Assembly: GCA_029204225.1 (NCBI GenBank)
Contig: CM055092.1
Span: forward strand, 21,105,669 to 21,169,668
Direction of reading: 5' to 3'
DNA length: 64,000 nucleotides
Origin: Diphasiastrum complanatum
Lineage: Eukaryota > Streptophyta > Lycopodiopsida > Lycopodiales > Lycopodiaceae
The notes under the pieces: model-generated
Told to the model about the DNA's origin: nothing
The model's database searches: none
The model's input: the letters and a program-made list of their open reading frames with translations, nothing else
Part shown: one piece after another, positions 1 to 11,444 of the stretch
Position numbering within the stretch: the stretch's first letter is position 1
How the letters are laid out: each line of letters begins with the position of its first letter
Translations under genes and position numbers: made by a program

Positions 1-1
1 C

Positions 2-195
2 GTCTATCTCTGATAAGCTTCTGATGCTATTATTTTTCTCACACAGTTTTTTGCTCTTTGTTGAATACGCAGATGGTATTCAATATATACATAATGTTAC
101 AGGTGTGTATATGAAAAAAGTACAAAGTGGATGTGTTGTATGTAGGAGATCGTTGGTGGCTGCTGTCGTTGTCAAATCTAATTGCACAATTGCAT
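2..195 (+). repeat. Left arm of a long imperfect inverted repeat
   Basis: This roughly 194-bp segment is matched in reverse complement by 810-1001, with well over 80 percent identity by eye and a spacer of about 610 bp. It begins at the window edge, so the repeat may extend further left. Both arms can be read as similar short peptides (a KKVQSGC..CRRS stretch), which only reflects the DNA similarity. A foldback or terminal-inverted-repeat element is one reading; an inverted local duplication of a retroelement tail is another. Confidence 0.75.
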
Positions 196-809
196 GGGAT
201 AAGCGTGAGAAGGCCGCGACGTCAGCCTTCTTTGAAATGAACGTTGGTGAAGACGAAAAATGTGACACTCTCACAAATGACTTAAGATTTGATTTACAGG
301 GTACCTTCGCTTTTCCATTAGGGCACCTTTGGCATTTGTAGGGCAGTGTCACCTTTTTCGCATGTCACAAATCATGTGTAAAAACACAGTGTCGCCTTTT
401 TCGCCTGTGGAAATTTATTTGTATTTATGCAGACAATCGTGTTTTTCGCCTGTCTTATTTTACATGTAAATATGCAGACTATGCGACAACATGTATAAAA
501 ATGTAGCATGAATGGAGGCAGATTAAAATAGGATTTATGAGAGTAGAGGAGATAAATCCAACACATTAAACCTAGATCTGAAACGGTCAAGGATCTTTAT
601 GCAAATATTTTACTAGACGACGGAAGGTTTCAAGACTAAGATCCATCTTCCCAACAAGATGGAAAGGTTCTCATCCCACCCATATCACCAGAATAAGCAA
701 TTGGTTTTATGTAAGCAATACAAAATCCATGCTTTTCCAATTATACAACCACCATTGAGGCAATAAAAGCTTGGAATCCGTGCCAACATGTAGAGGAATA
801 TCCACATCA
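196..809. other. Spacer of the inverted repeat, no gene seen
   Basis: AT-rich spacer between the two arms. Short open frames exist on both strands but none resembles a known protein. A repeated GTGTC.CCTTTTTCGC.TGT phrase occurs around 340-450. Confidence 0.5.
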
Positions 810-1001
810 ATGCAACTATGCAATCAGATTTGACAATGACAGTAGCCACCCATGATCTCCTACAGACAGCACATCCACTTTGTACTTTCTTCATCTGCAC
901 ACCTGTAACATTATGTATATATTGAATACCATCTGCATATTCAACGAAGAGCAGAAAACTATGTGAAAAATAATAGCATCAAAAGCTTATCAGAGATAGA
1001 C
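810..1001 (-). repeat. Right arm of the long inverted repeat
   Basis: Reverse-complement partner of 2-195, with scattered substitutions and no large gaps. Just inside it, around 694-760, lies the block TTGGTTTTATGTAAGCAA followed by a diverged match to the sequence near 19789, just upstream of the gypsy-like 3' LTR. The inverted repeat may therefore have captured part of a related element. Confidence 0.75.
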
Positions 1002-2233
1002 AAAGTAGATGCTTTCGCACATCGATTCTTTGTATTGTCAGTAATAGGTTTATTCCTTTTTATAGATTGGATTAGCTTTGTGAAGCACGGGTCTCGTCTG
1101 CTATTGTCTTGTGCTCACCAGCATTATTGACTTGTATATTTCGCTATACTTAATCTGATTACAGCTCTGTTTGTTCTGCGTTCAGATTTGTGTCAATATT
1201 GCTATGCCTTTCTACATTCTGTCAGACTCACTTATTGCTTGATTTGATAGTCTGTTCTTAGCGAATTATTATTAGTCTAGTTGTTCGTGACTAATATTTA
1301 GTCTTGTCTTTCATGACTAATTTGCGTCTGACAATCAGTCTAGTTGTTCACGATGAATTATCATTCTGATATTTGGCTACGTAATCAGATCGAACGTGAT
1401 TTCCATCACTAATGTTCTATTTGAATCCGATTGGCGTAGTGATGCTTAGGGAAAGAGTGAGATAGCTCATTCCGCTGCGCACAAACACTTTCCGTTCGAG
1501 TTTACTTCTTTTTTGAGTTTCGAGTTTATTTCTTTCTGTGTTCATTTCTTTTAGAGCTATTTTTGTTTTCTCTCTCACACCCTCTTTTCCCAACATAATG
1601 CTGAAGTCATTTGCGTGCGCTAGAGAAATGTGTACAAAGACAACATTGTGAACATCATTTCCATTTGAATTTCAATTTTCTGGGGAGTTCTTCTTGCAAT
1701 TTACCTCCGAGAAGGAACTCATCCACCCTCCTATCTAATGAATAAATTTGTAGAACTTGAAGATAGATAGGGCAAGTTTTGTTGATCAGTGGATTGTGAT
1801 ATCTTTTGCAGTCCAATAGAGAATCCATTGTGGAAGAAGATCATAGACTGCTTCTGATCCTGGTTGAATGTGTTGCATTTATGTGCATGAGCTTAGTAAG
1901 GAGGAAGCCCATATTTACTTGACTGGCATTGAGAATGCCTGTGAACTGATGTGACCCATGCTTATTGTTTGGTGGCAGAGTGGTGATTGTTTAGCTGGAA
2001 AAGCATTGATCTGGAATTGCTTTTGTAAGCTTAACTGCCTATCCACTACTTTCCTTGAGCAATCATTTTATACTTGCCATCTTCCAGGTCTCTTGGTGCT
2101 CCTTTTCTTTCTAATCCAATTTATTTGAGTGCTAGCCATCTTATTTTACAGTCATAAGGCATGGGTGCAAGTATTTTCTCATGTCTTGAATGCATTGGTA
2201 GATGATCTTTTGTTGGTAATGGCTGATTCACAT
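1002..2233. other. Unannotated spacer
   Basis: T-rich sequence with several short local repeats around 1255-1400 (GTCTAGTTGTTCRYGA-like phrases occurring two or three times). I see no coding region, LTR boundary or RNA gene. Confidence 0.4.
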
Positions 2234-2868
2234 TCAGCTCAAATGAGGGCATCTCTTGGTTCCAATAGCCATCATAAGTTGTGCGCACAAACTCTGACTG
2301 CTGGATTGGCCGATTCCCATGAGTGGACCCCCATATTCTTGCAGCAAGTCTTTATTGACCATTAAGCATAGCTCTCTGCACTTTGGTTGTGGTCTTAGTG
2401 CTTGGACTAGCTGCTTTCTCTTTCTATACTGTGATAGATCTATCTCTTCAAGTCCTCCTCTCTTCAAGGCTCTATACTTCTCTGAAACTCTTCTGATTGC
2501 TCCTTGGGAGAGGGGTCTTTCACTGTTATTTGTCTTTTGGGCAACCAATCTAGATTCTTTATGTATGCTTCGAAGCTTCGAAGCTTTTGTTCTTTGCCCT
2601 AGTCTCCTTTTTTTGGCTTGTCCTTTAGCTCAAAGTCAGATAACAATCCTTTTACTTCCTCTACACCTTGTGGCTTCACTTGTTGTCAGCTTCAGGAGTT
2701 GACGTTTTCCCTCGAGGCTCTGGAGTTGCTGCCTTTTTGTCTTCTGGGATTGTGGCAGCTTCTGGTGATGTAGTGGCAAGATTTTCTGTAAAGGGCTTGG
2801 GCTTGAATATGGTTGGCCGAACCCCTTCTTCCCTTTCTCTATCAATGTGGTTGTCGATGGTGTGAAGA
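2234..2868 (-). pseudogene. Unrecognised Lys/Pro-rich coding-like remnant
   Basis: On the minus strand, consecutive open stretches in changing frames give lysine-, glutamine- and proline-rich peptides. One piece spans 2636-2845 and another 2234-2548, with intervening coding-like sequence in a third frame. The composition and frame changes look like a frameshifted coding remnant, perhaps retroelement-derived, but I recognise no domain and cannot assign a family. Confidence 0.25.
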
Positions 2869-3625
2869 GATCCTTCTTTGTTGGGAAGTCGGATTCCTCC
2901 TCTGGTGGATGGTTATAGTCTGTTTGTCAGCTTCACTACTACTGGTGGAAGGCTTTGTTGGCATTGATGTCTCGAGACTACTTCTGGTCTGATGGAATGG
3001 ATGGTGAAGTCGTTTGCTTAAGAAGTAACAGTGTCCGCAAACAACTGTTGTTGATACTTCAATGTAAAGATTTGAGCAGAAACATTAAGAGATCCTACCC
3101 ATAATAATGCTACATAAAGAAACACACTAAAATCAAAGGACATTGCACGAACAAATAGGCAAGCAACAACAAACAACATAGTGGACGGTGCAAGAAGGAA
3201 TAAAAAGATGTAGCCATACACACAGAGGATTTATAATATTTCTATGAGTTTTCTTTACAAAAGTAGTATGAAATGGCAAAAGGCCATGACAACATGAATG
3301 CAAGGACATAAAACAAGAATGCATGTGTCATTCATATAGCATGCGACACACAACAACATCAATCTCAAGCCACGACAATACAATAGTTTATCATTTAGAT
3401 TCAAAAACTACTAGTTCATGACATCAGAGAATATGTACCTAGAGACACTATGAAGGGCAAAAGCTTGAGAGGTTGGGATTCTAGCACTATCGAAGGATAT
3501 GCCTAACAATGTTGCTATAGAGAAAAGTTTTGATTATAGCTTAGTAACAATGCGGTTGGATCTAGTAGGAAAAAGGGTAGCAAAAAAAAATGCAAAGAGA
3601 TGAAGAATAGAGCGGCAACACGATG
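2869..3625. other. Unannotated spacer
   Basis: No recognisable gene. Only short, low-information open frames on either strand. Confidence 0.4.
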
Positions 3626-4130
3626 TCAATGCTGTCTTTTAGGGTCCAAGATACCTCCAATTGAAGTCTTCAAATAAGAAGTCACATGAAATGGCACCAA
3701 CTTTGCTTCTACATGATGAAATGAAATCATCCAAATGAACAAGATAAGAGAATTGATGAGAAGTAGACCTCCTTGGCAATAACTCTCCATGTGCTTTTGC
3801 CAACACACCATCTTCATGAGCCTTACCATCTTGGAACATAGGTTGAGGTAGCCTTCTCCTCCTTGAGATGATCCAAGCTCCTCTTGGCTACCCTTCCACA
3901 AGGATTAGCATCAATCTTGAAAATATTACCACATCTAGTCCCACTTGCTACCACATCACCATCCCTTTTAACCAAGCAACCATCTTTTCCAAAATCAACT
4001 TGGAAACCATCGTCTGACATCTTGCCAACACTAATGACATTCATAGTGACATTAGGCACATAAAGTACATATTTGAGAATCATAGTGGAATCAACACAAA
4101 TTGGTACACTACCAATTCCTTATATCTTGC
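3626..4130 (-). pseudogene. Ty1/copia protease-to-integrase linker fragment
   Basis: The minus strand carries the conserved copia stretch after the protease: a VLYVPNVTMNVISVG motif, then the D.G....F..D.C.V....G.V...G.R.GN.F.ID pattern that normally leads into the GAG-pre-integrase zinc finger. Upstream a KIxGIGSVPICVDS-like run is readable in another frame. Downstream the reading shifts frame and becomes unrecognisable near 3640. No LTR is visible. It is a truncated, frameshifted relic of a copia lineage different from the elements at 6-42 kb. Confidence 0.75.
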
Positions 4131-5215
4131 ATTCACTATCAATAGGAAAGAAGATGAGCATTTTAAATTTAGTGATAGACTTTACAAAGTTAATAAGGCC
4201 TAATAATAATGGATTTACTATTTTTTGAAACTTAGGCAAGTTGATAAGGTCGAATTTGGACCTACTCTAATTGGTTAGAAGAGGTACATTGAATCTAGTC
4301 AAGTTATCTAGCTTTTTGGAGAAGTTTCTCGACACTTACATAAGTTGATAAGCTTGTGCAAGAGCATACAAGTAAGGCAAAGGGCTGTTATAAACAGGCT
4401 ACAAGCGTGGGAGCACTTCATCTCTCTCATTCTTATGGAAGATATCTCTTTGGGTTTCTACATCCATCTTTTCCATCTTGGTGGTGATACGGTGACATTT
4501 TGTGTATAGAATGCTATTTTTCTTCTCCGTGTGAGTATTGTTGTAGCACGACTGTTGTACAGACTGAAACGGTAAATTATCATACCTAAGTGATTTTGAC
4601 AAATTCTTATTGAGTTTACATCTTTAATGTGTAGTAAATGCATGATTTCTACATTTGTAATGATGCTAGATGTGCTCTCCTACCAAGCCAAAGATCAAAG
4701 GGCATAACTAGGTCTTTGTGATATGATTTTCTTCACATTCCCCATATGTTATGTTGGTTTGAATATTACAATTGTGTTGCACTCACATTGCAATTCATTA
4801 GTGAAGTGGAATATAGTAATGCAATATTTTATGTTGTTAGGGCCATTACATTTTAGCTATGTTGAGTCATTGCATTTCAACTTGCAATATAGAGGAAAAA
4901 TGTTTTTTGCTATTGAGTGTGATATGCAACTGGCAAAAAGAGCCAAAAAGCAGCCGAACATAAAGGGTAGCACAAAAAGAGTTGTTTGGAGGTAAAAAAA
5001 AAATTCTTTGTTTGTTTCTCCAAATATAAGCAAAATATGCATGTTGGTTTCTCACGCCTTTGCGAGTATATTGCACCATTACAGATGACTGAATTTATTT
5101 CCTTGGTAGTTCTTATGGCTTTTGCTGACTTGGCCATGCATTTATTCTTGTCATCATAAAATGTATTTGTGAGGTGCCAGGCTTTGTATATGCTTGTTGG
5201 TCGGTCCGCTACTTG
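4131..5215. other. Unannotated AT-rich spacer
   Basis: No gene recognised. The short open frames at 4399-4643 and 4723-5137 have biased composition and no motif. Confidence 0.4.
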
Positions 5216-5959
5216 TCAACTTCGTTGGTGGTTTGCTTTTGTTAATGTTGACTGGTATAGCCATATAGCGGCCTTCCATGTCACATATATGACTATATTA
5301 TTATTGGAAACCTTCTTCAACACATAAGGCCCGAGCCAAATGGGCATAAGTTGACCAAAAAAAAACTCTCTCCGAGCATCATAAAATAGAACCGGCTGTC
5401 CCACCTGAAACTGATACCATTTAGCTTTCTGGTCATGCAATTGTTTGATCCACCTTTTCTTTCTCTCCATCTGCAGTAGTGCTCTGGTACACTTTTCATC
5501 CAATTTGTTCAACATTAAGAGTCGTTGTTCAACGGATGGTTCAAAAGGAAGGTCATGGTCCTTGGAGAACCTCAATGTCTCCAATTCAATCTCGATAGGC
5601 AAAACAATTTCAATGCCATAGACTAAAAAGAAAGGCGACTGTCCGGTACTGGTCTTGAAAGCTACGTTATAAGCCCAGACAGCCGTCGGTACCTTTGAGT
5701 CCCAATCTCTCTTTCCTTTGGAGACTATCTTTTTGACAATGTCCATCAGCTTTTTGTTGGTACTTTCAATCTGACCATTCGCTTGTGCATTGTAAGGTGT
5801 TGTCTTATTATGCTTAATGGCCAACCTCTTGGTCAGATCATGTATCACTTTGTTCAAAAAGTACATACCTTTGTCCGATACCAATTCACGAGGAGCTCCA
5901 AATCGGCATACAATGTTTTCCATCAAGAGAAAATGCTTGTGAGATATACATAATCTCAA
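5216..5959 (-). pseudogene. Ty3/gypsy integrase, C-terminal fragment
   Basis: A 247-codon open stretch encodes the C-terminal half of a gypsy integrase. It shows FGAPRELVSDKG (second catalytic Asp), the PYNAQANGQIEST box (catalytic Glu), the W..KVPTAVWAYN and TGQSPFFLVYG motifs typical of the family, and an LGPYVLKKVS stretch matching the GPY/F C-terminal module. The zinc-binding domain and first catalytic Asp are absent, and homology stops abruptly near 5940. The fragment is open but cannot be a complete enzyme. It is probably an old insertion cut off by later events. Confidence 0.88.
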
Positions 5960-6583
5960 ATATGCCCTAGAGTAAAGAAATGTAGAGTTTGACTAACAGA
6001 TTTAAATCCTTGACTCACCCAATTATTCAAGAATTTTTCAACATCTTAAGAATCATCATATTCCCATATAATCTTCTAATGATCTCGTCAATCATAAACC
6101 TTTAGAATCTTACGATTCGTCAATCATAATTTATAGGATTCCAAAAGCATACTTAATCATTAAAAGATACTAGTATTTTTTTTGCAAGGAAAATTGCTTC
6201 CAACCAGATTCTTAACTAGACTATGAGTTCCAAATTCTACAATCAATCAAGAAATTAAAGACAATTATAACATCCATCTTTAACAACAACTTTATACAAT
6301 CACTTAGAATAATATCTAGAGATTACCAAGTTCTACTGAATTTCAACTAAATTCAGTTTACCATTCTTGGAACCATTAGGTTCCAATTGAGCTCTCAGTG
6401 ATACTATCACTAATGAATCAAGCCTATTCCTCAACTGAGAAATACTCATCCAAGAATTTCATATATCCTATGCACACAAGTCTCTGATGGATCCAAATGA
6501 CTCATAAATTATGTGTCTTACAAGCAATACACACAAAACAGACAGTTTTCGATGAATTCTCTTCACACTGTCCGTTTTACCAA
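5960..6583. other. Sequence left of the copia-1 insertion
   Basis: AT-rich non-coding sequence that continues beyond the copia-1 element at 12909. Together they form the pre-insertion locus. No gene seen. Confidence 0.5.
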
Positions 6584-6588
6584 CTAAC
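6584..6588. repeat. Target site duplication of copia-1 (CTAAC)
   Basis: CTAAC directly precedes the left LTR and recurs at 12904-12908 directly after the right LTR. This perfect 5-bp duplication fixes the element boundaries. Confidence 0.95.
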
Positions 6589-7450
6589 TGATAAATTTTA
6601 CAGTTTTTAGGACAATAATGATTGTACTTTACAATCATAGAGAGTTATTGGTTGCTTAATCAATGAATCTATCAAGTTCTACACATTAGATCTTGATCTA
6701 GATTCACTACACTTGGATTTAAGCAAGAGCAATGGATCAACACATCATTTTTTAGTGAGAGCGGCTTCACACGTGTGGAGTACTGTCCACTGTACGGACT
6801 GCACCTGAAACAACAAGTACAATGATACTAGATAGCAATCATGCATAAAAATCATAAGACAAATGACTAGAAATCTCACAAAAGTGTAGAGTGCAAAAGT
6901 CTCATCAATTTTCTTAGCAAAATGATGATCCTTTTATGGATCAAGTACATCCATGAGTCTGGTACAGTCCAGCAGGCCTTCACACGTGTGAAGAGTGCCA
7001 CATCACTCATATCTATCCATTTGATCCATCCTTGATCCTTATCCAATAGTTGACCTTCTAGAATATGACTAAAATCCAAAAAGCTAGTCTCCTAGAATAT
7101 AGGAATATTCCCTACAAAATAGGATCTAAGGAAAATGGTCAACTCTTATCTTCTAGTACTCTATACACACATGTGAACATCCACTTGCCATGTGGGAGCA
7201 TTTACTCATGCACATGCAAGGAAAAGCTAATTTGTAGGTGACTAGTCAACTTGACTAAAAACTAGTCATTTCATGTTCACACTAACTAGAATGATACAAA
7301 ATCAATTTGGATATATACAAACATGAAAAGTACATCCTTTCACACATGGGAACATGCTCCACACGTGTGAAATCATATCATCAACATATTCTAATGTTTG
7401 ATCAATATTTACATGAACCAATGTCAAGTGAGAAGTGACAATTTTCAACA
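6589..7450 (-). repeat. 3' LTR of copia-1
   Basis: 862 bp with TG...CA ends on the plus strand (TGATAAATTT ... TTTTCAACA). It contains three CACACGTGTG-type palindromes at 6766-6779, 6979-6992 and 7359-7372, candidate regulatory sites. A 67-codon open frame inside it is conserved in both LTRs only because the LTRs are nearly identical. Confidence 0.95.
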
Positions 7451-7464
7451 CTCCTCCTCACTTC
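7451..7464 (-). other. Polypurine tract of copia-1
   Basis: On the minus strand GAAGTGAGGAGGAG lies immediately upstream of the 3' LTR, where plus-strand DNA synthesis is primed. Its end abuts the stop codon of gag-pol. Confidence 0.85.
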
Positions 7465-10400
7465 TAACTTGGCAAATCTAGTGTACATCTATCTACAATT
7501 CCAAGAGCATATCTTAACTTAAAAAATGGATCTTTGGAAAATGGTTTGGTTAAGATATCAGCTATGCATTCGGATGATGGTACATGATGTAGTTGCACTT
7601 CCTTGGATTGTACCTTCTCCCTCACAAAGTGGTGAGCTATCTCAATATGCTTTGTTCTAGCATGGAAGATAGGATTTGAAGCAATTTGTTGAGAAGCTTG
7701 ATTGTCACAAAATATGTAAGGGATCTCCTCGGCCTCTAGCACATGTAGTTCCATCAAGAGTCTTCTTAGCCATAAGAGCTCTTTGGTTGTTGAAGTCAAT
7801 GCCTTGTACTCGGCTTCACAAGAAGATAGTGAGATTGTATCTTGCTTTTTGGAAAGCCAAGATATCACTCCTCCACAAAGAAATGTTGCAAATGCACTAA
7901 TGGACTTCCTATCCATCTTGTCACCTGCAAAATCTGAATCCGAGTAGGCTCTCAAGTGCAAGTTAGATCCTTCATAAAGTATACCAAAAAATCTAGTACT
8001 AGAAACATATCTAAGTACTCTCTTGGCACTTTTCCAATGATGAATTAAAGGAGCTTGCATACTTTGACTCAACTTGCTTACACAAAAACTTAAGTCAGGT
8101 CTAGTGATGGTTAAATAGATTAGAGAGCCTATAAGCTTCCTAAAGAGAGTGATGTCCTCAAAGGATGCTTCATCACCTTCATTAGTTGCTTTCACAACAT
8201 GCTCCATAGGGGTGTCAATCCCCTTACAATCTTTCATACCAAATCTTTCAAGAATGGAAGTAGCATACTTAGATTGACTTATGAAAGTACAATTGCTACT
8301 TCTAGACACTTCTATCCCAAGTATAAACTTTAGGAAGCCTAGATCTACCATCTTGAACTCACTAGATAAGTCAACTTTTACTTTGCCTATGCCATCATCA
8401 TCATTTCCTGTCATAATGATGTCATCAACATAAAGAACCAAAATGATGATCTTTCCTTCATTACATTTGAAATATAAAGAAGGTTCATAAGCACTTAGTA
8501 CAAAGCCAAGGGAATAGAGAAAATCATGCAACCTAGAGTACCAAGCTCTAGGTGCTTGCTTCAAGCCATATAGGCTCTTCCTTAAGTAGCACACCTTTTG
8601 CTCCTCACCAATCTTGATGAAGCCCTCGGGTTGCATCATGTAGATTTCCTCTTCTAAGAAGCCATTCAAGAAGGCATTTGTCACATCCATTTGGTAGAGA
8701 TCCCATTTGAACAAAGTAGCAATGCAAATGATTAATCTAATAGTTACAAGCTTAGCTACAGGTGCAAATGTTTCTTCATAATCCAATCCTTTTATTTGAA
8801 GAAATCCCTTAGCAACAAGCCTAGCTTTGTATTTACTAATAGATCCATCTTGATTGTACTTAATTCTATAAATCCACTTACATGCAAGTGGTTTCTTTCC
8901 TCTTGGAAGATTTACAAGATTCCAAGTATGATTTTCTTCTAATGCATCATACTCTACTTGCATTGCATCTCTCCAAACTTTAGATTTACATGCTTCTTCA
9001 AAAGATGATGGTTCTTCAATCAATGTAGCTAAAAAAGAGTAAGAGGTAGAAGATGTAGAGCCTTCCTTTTGCTTTCCCTTGTCCACATAGGTAAGCCTTG
9101 AGGGCTCGGCCTTGCTCCTTGATGATCTTCTTGGCCCCTTTTGACTTGGATCCAAATCTCCATCCTCGGGTTTGTCATGATCCTCCTCGGGTTTGTCAAG
9201 ATCCTCCTCGGATTTGTCAAGATCTTCAATGCACAATGGGTTAGATCCATTTGACAAGCTCTTAGCAAATTGTGACTCATCAAAAAGTACATCCTTGCTT
9301 ACCTTTACTTTCTTGGATGTAGAATCATATATCCTATATCCCTTGCTATTTTCTCCATAGCCAACAAAGATTCCTTTGAAGGAGGTAGCATCTTCTTTCC
9401 TTCTAGTCTCCAAAGGAATGTGTACATAACAAGTACATCCAAAGATCTTAAAATATTTTACATTGGGTTTCTTATCAAACAAGGCTTGATAAGGTGAGAT
9501 CCCATCTATAGCACTACTAGGAAGTCTATTACACAAATAATTAGCACATGTTATGGCTTCTCCCCAAAATGAGATGGGAAGTGATGCATCAAGCCTCAAG
9601 GACTTTGCACACTCACATAGACTCCTATTTTTCCTCTCGGCCACCCCATTTTGTTGAGGGGTGTAGGAACAAGTGTATTGTAACTTAATACCATTGATCT
9701 CACAAAAGTCTTTCATTTTATTGGAGGTGTACTCTCCTCCATTATCACATCTTAGTGCTTTGATAGAAGTACTAAGTTGTTTCTCTACTAGAGACTTGAA
9801 CTTAATGAAAGCTTCATAAACAAGATTTTTCTTTGATAGTAACTCAATCCATGTGAATCTAGTACAATCATCTATAAAAGTTACATACATCAAGGCACCT
9901 CCATTACTTGCATGTGAAAAACTATGTACATCAGAATGTATGAGATCCAAGGGAGAGAGAGATCTTGATGAAGATTTCTTGTAAGAAGATTTGTGTGACT
10001 TTGCAAGGCCACATGCCTCACACATTTTTCCACACTTCTTGAAAGCTCTTGGTAGGCCGAGAGCTAGTTCCTTGCTTGCCATTGACTCCATAGATTGAAG
10101 ATTAGGATGGCCTAATCTCTTATGCCAAAGCTCCACTTGAGTTAGCTCCTCCCTAGCCAAGTTCACACTTTCACTTGCAACATTAGCATCCAACTTGAAA
10201 AGTCTACCTTGCTTAATGCCACTAGCTATGCACTTATCATTTTTCAAGATGGAACAAACTCCATTCTTGAAATGTACATCTAGTCCATTGTCCATTAATT
10301 GTCCTACACTAAGCAAGTTTCTTGAAATGGTAGGAACATACAAAACATTATCTAGATCTATCCTTTTAGATGTGCCTAAACAAAGAGGTATAGATCCTAT

Positions 10401-11444
10401 GCCATCTATCTTGCATGCTTGATCACTAGCAGTGTATATTGACTTCTTAGAGTCATTACAAGATAGAAGAGTAGAAAAATAATGCTTGTTAAAGGACATG
10501 TGGGAACTAGCCCCACTATCTATCCACCATGTGTCTTGACTTGAAGTTGGTGTAGATGCAACCATTAAGGATGTGTTGAATCCATCCTCATATTCTTCCT
10601 CTTGAGCAATGTTCCCTTGATCTCCTTTGGCTTGTTGATTCTTCTTCAAGTAGCATTCTGAGGCAAAGTGTCCTTTCTTTCCACAAAAGAAACACTTTAG
10701 TTTTGCCTTGTTCTTCACTTTGCCTTTGGAGGTAGATCCTCCATTCTTCATCTCGGCCTCCTTGCCTTGATTTTTCTTGAATGGATTTTGCTTTTTCTTG
10801 CCTTTAGATGTAAAGTTAGCTTTCTCCTCTCCTCCATTAAGTGACATGCTATCCATTCTTGTCTTGAGGTGTAGAAGCCTACTCTCCTCGGCCACAAGAA
10901 CATTGTGCAACTTTTCAATGGATGGAAGAGAGTCTTGAATGGCAAATGATTGGACTAAGTTGGTAAACTCATCACTTAGACCATTCAAAATGATTTGTAC
11001 TAGTTCTTGATCTTGGATCTTCTCTCCTATTGCACTTAACTCCTTGTTAAGAGATTTGATCCTAAGAACATACTCTTGTCCACTCTCTCCACTTCCTTTC
11101 ATGCTTTGGAAAACTTGATTTCTTAGCATGAGGATTCTTGAAGTATTGTTGGATTCATAAATGCTCTTTAATGAATCCCAAGCCTCTTTGGATGAGGTAC
11201 AAGAAGACACCTCTTTCAAGAGGTCATTGCATACATTTAACTTTATGCAATGTAGAGCTAATCTTGCTCTCTTCTTGTATTTGGCTTGTTCTTGGGGAGT
11301 TTGAGGCTCTTCCTCTACTCCTTGAACTATGTCATATAGATCATGGATCACTAGGAGTGATTCCATTCTCACTTTCCAAATGGAATAATTTGTGGAAGTG
11401 AGTCTCTCACTTGATTCCATCAAATATCCACCCATGGATGACAT
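7464..11444 (-). CDS. Copia gag-pol polyprotein, intact
   Basis: One 1326-residue frame with the complete copia order. Gag spans about residues 1-300, with a zinc knuckle CX2CX4HX4C at 251-264. The protease motif WWIDSGASSHM follows at about 306-316. The integrase has its HHCC zinc region at about 441-480, core residues Asp505, Asp567 and Glu603 (35-residue last spacing), and the SYTPQQNGVAER box. Reverse transcriptase runs from about 845, with the YVDD active site at about 1005-1008. RNase H is C-terminal, with DSDFAGDKMDRKS and SLSSCEAEYKAL. This single-frame layout with integrase before reverse transcriptase defines Ty1/copia. A DLDKPEE-like acidic motif repeats three times near residues 740-763, in the linker between integrase and reverse transcriptase. 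The start is the ATG at 11444, which gives the conserved MSSMGG...LMESSERL N-terminus shared with the other copia copies here. Confidence 0.95.
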   Translation of the reverse strand: MSSMGGYLMESSERLTSTNYSIWKVRMESLLVIHDLYDIVQGVEEEPQTPQEQAKYKKRARLALHCIKLNVCNDLLKEVSSCTSSKEAWDSLKSIYESNNTSRILMLRNQVFQSMKGSGESGQEYVLRIKSLNKELSAIGEKIQDQELVQIILNGLSDEFTNLVQSFAIQDSLPSIEKLHNVLVAEESRLLHLKTRMDSMSLNGGEEKANFTSKGKKKQNPFKKNQGKEAEMKNGGSTSKGKVKNKAKLKCFFCGKKGHFASECYLKKNQQAKGDQGNIAQEEEYEDGFNTSLMVASTPTSSQDTWWIDSGASSHMSFNKHYFSTLLSCNDSKKSIYTASDQACKIDGIGSIPLCLGTSKRIDLDNVLYVPTISRNLLSVGQLMDNGLDVHFKNGVCSILKNDKCIASGIKQGRLFKLDANVASESVNLAREELTQVELWHKRLGHPNLQSMESMASKELALGLPRAFKKCGKMCEACGLAKSHKSSYKKSSSRSLSPLDLIHSDVHSFSHASNGGALMYVTFIDDCTRFTWIELLSKKNLVYEAFIKFKSLVEKQLSTSIKALRCDNGGEYTSNKMKDFCEINGIKLQYTCSYTPQQNGVAERKNRSLCECAKSLRLDASLPISFWGEAITCANYLCNRLPSSAIDGISPYQALFDKKPNVKYFKIFGCTCYVHIPLETRRKEDATSFKGIFVGYGENSKGYRIYDSTSKKVKVSKDVLFDESQFAKSLSNGSNPLCIEDLDKSEEDLDKPEEDHDKPEDGDLDPSQKGPRRSSRSKAEPSRLTYVDKGKQKEGSTSSTSYSFLATLIEEPSSFEEACKSKVWRDAMQVEYDALEENHTWNLVNLPRGKKPLACKWIYRIKYNQDGSISKYKARLVAKGFLQIKGLDYEETFAPVAKLVTIRLIICIATLFKWDLYQMDVTNAFLNGFLEEEIYMMQPEGFIKIGEEQKVCYLRKSLYGLKQAPRAWYSRLHDFLYSLGFVLSAYEPSLYFKCNEGKIIILVLYVDDIIMTGNDDDGIGKVKVDLSSEFKMVDLGFLKFILGIEVSRSSNCTFISQSKYATSILERFGMKDCKGIDTPMEHVVKATNEGDEASFEDITLFRKLIGSLIYLTITRPDLSFCVSKLSQSMQAPLIHHWKSAKRVLRYVSSTRFFGILYEGSNLHLRAYSDSDFAGDKMDRKSISAFATFLCGGVISWLSKKQDTISLSSCEAEYKALTSTTKELLWLRRLLMELHVLEAEEIPYIFCDNQASQQIASNPIFHARTKHIEIAHHFVREKVQSKEVQLHHVPSSECIADILTKPFSKDPFFKLRYALGIVDRCTLDLPS

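Noticed and set aside
6876-7079. A 67-codon ORF found identically at 12329-12532
   Set aside because: Identical only because both lie in the two LTRs of copia-1; no coding evidence.
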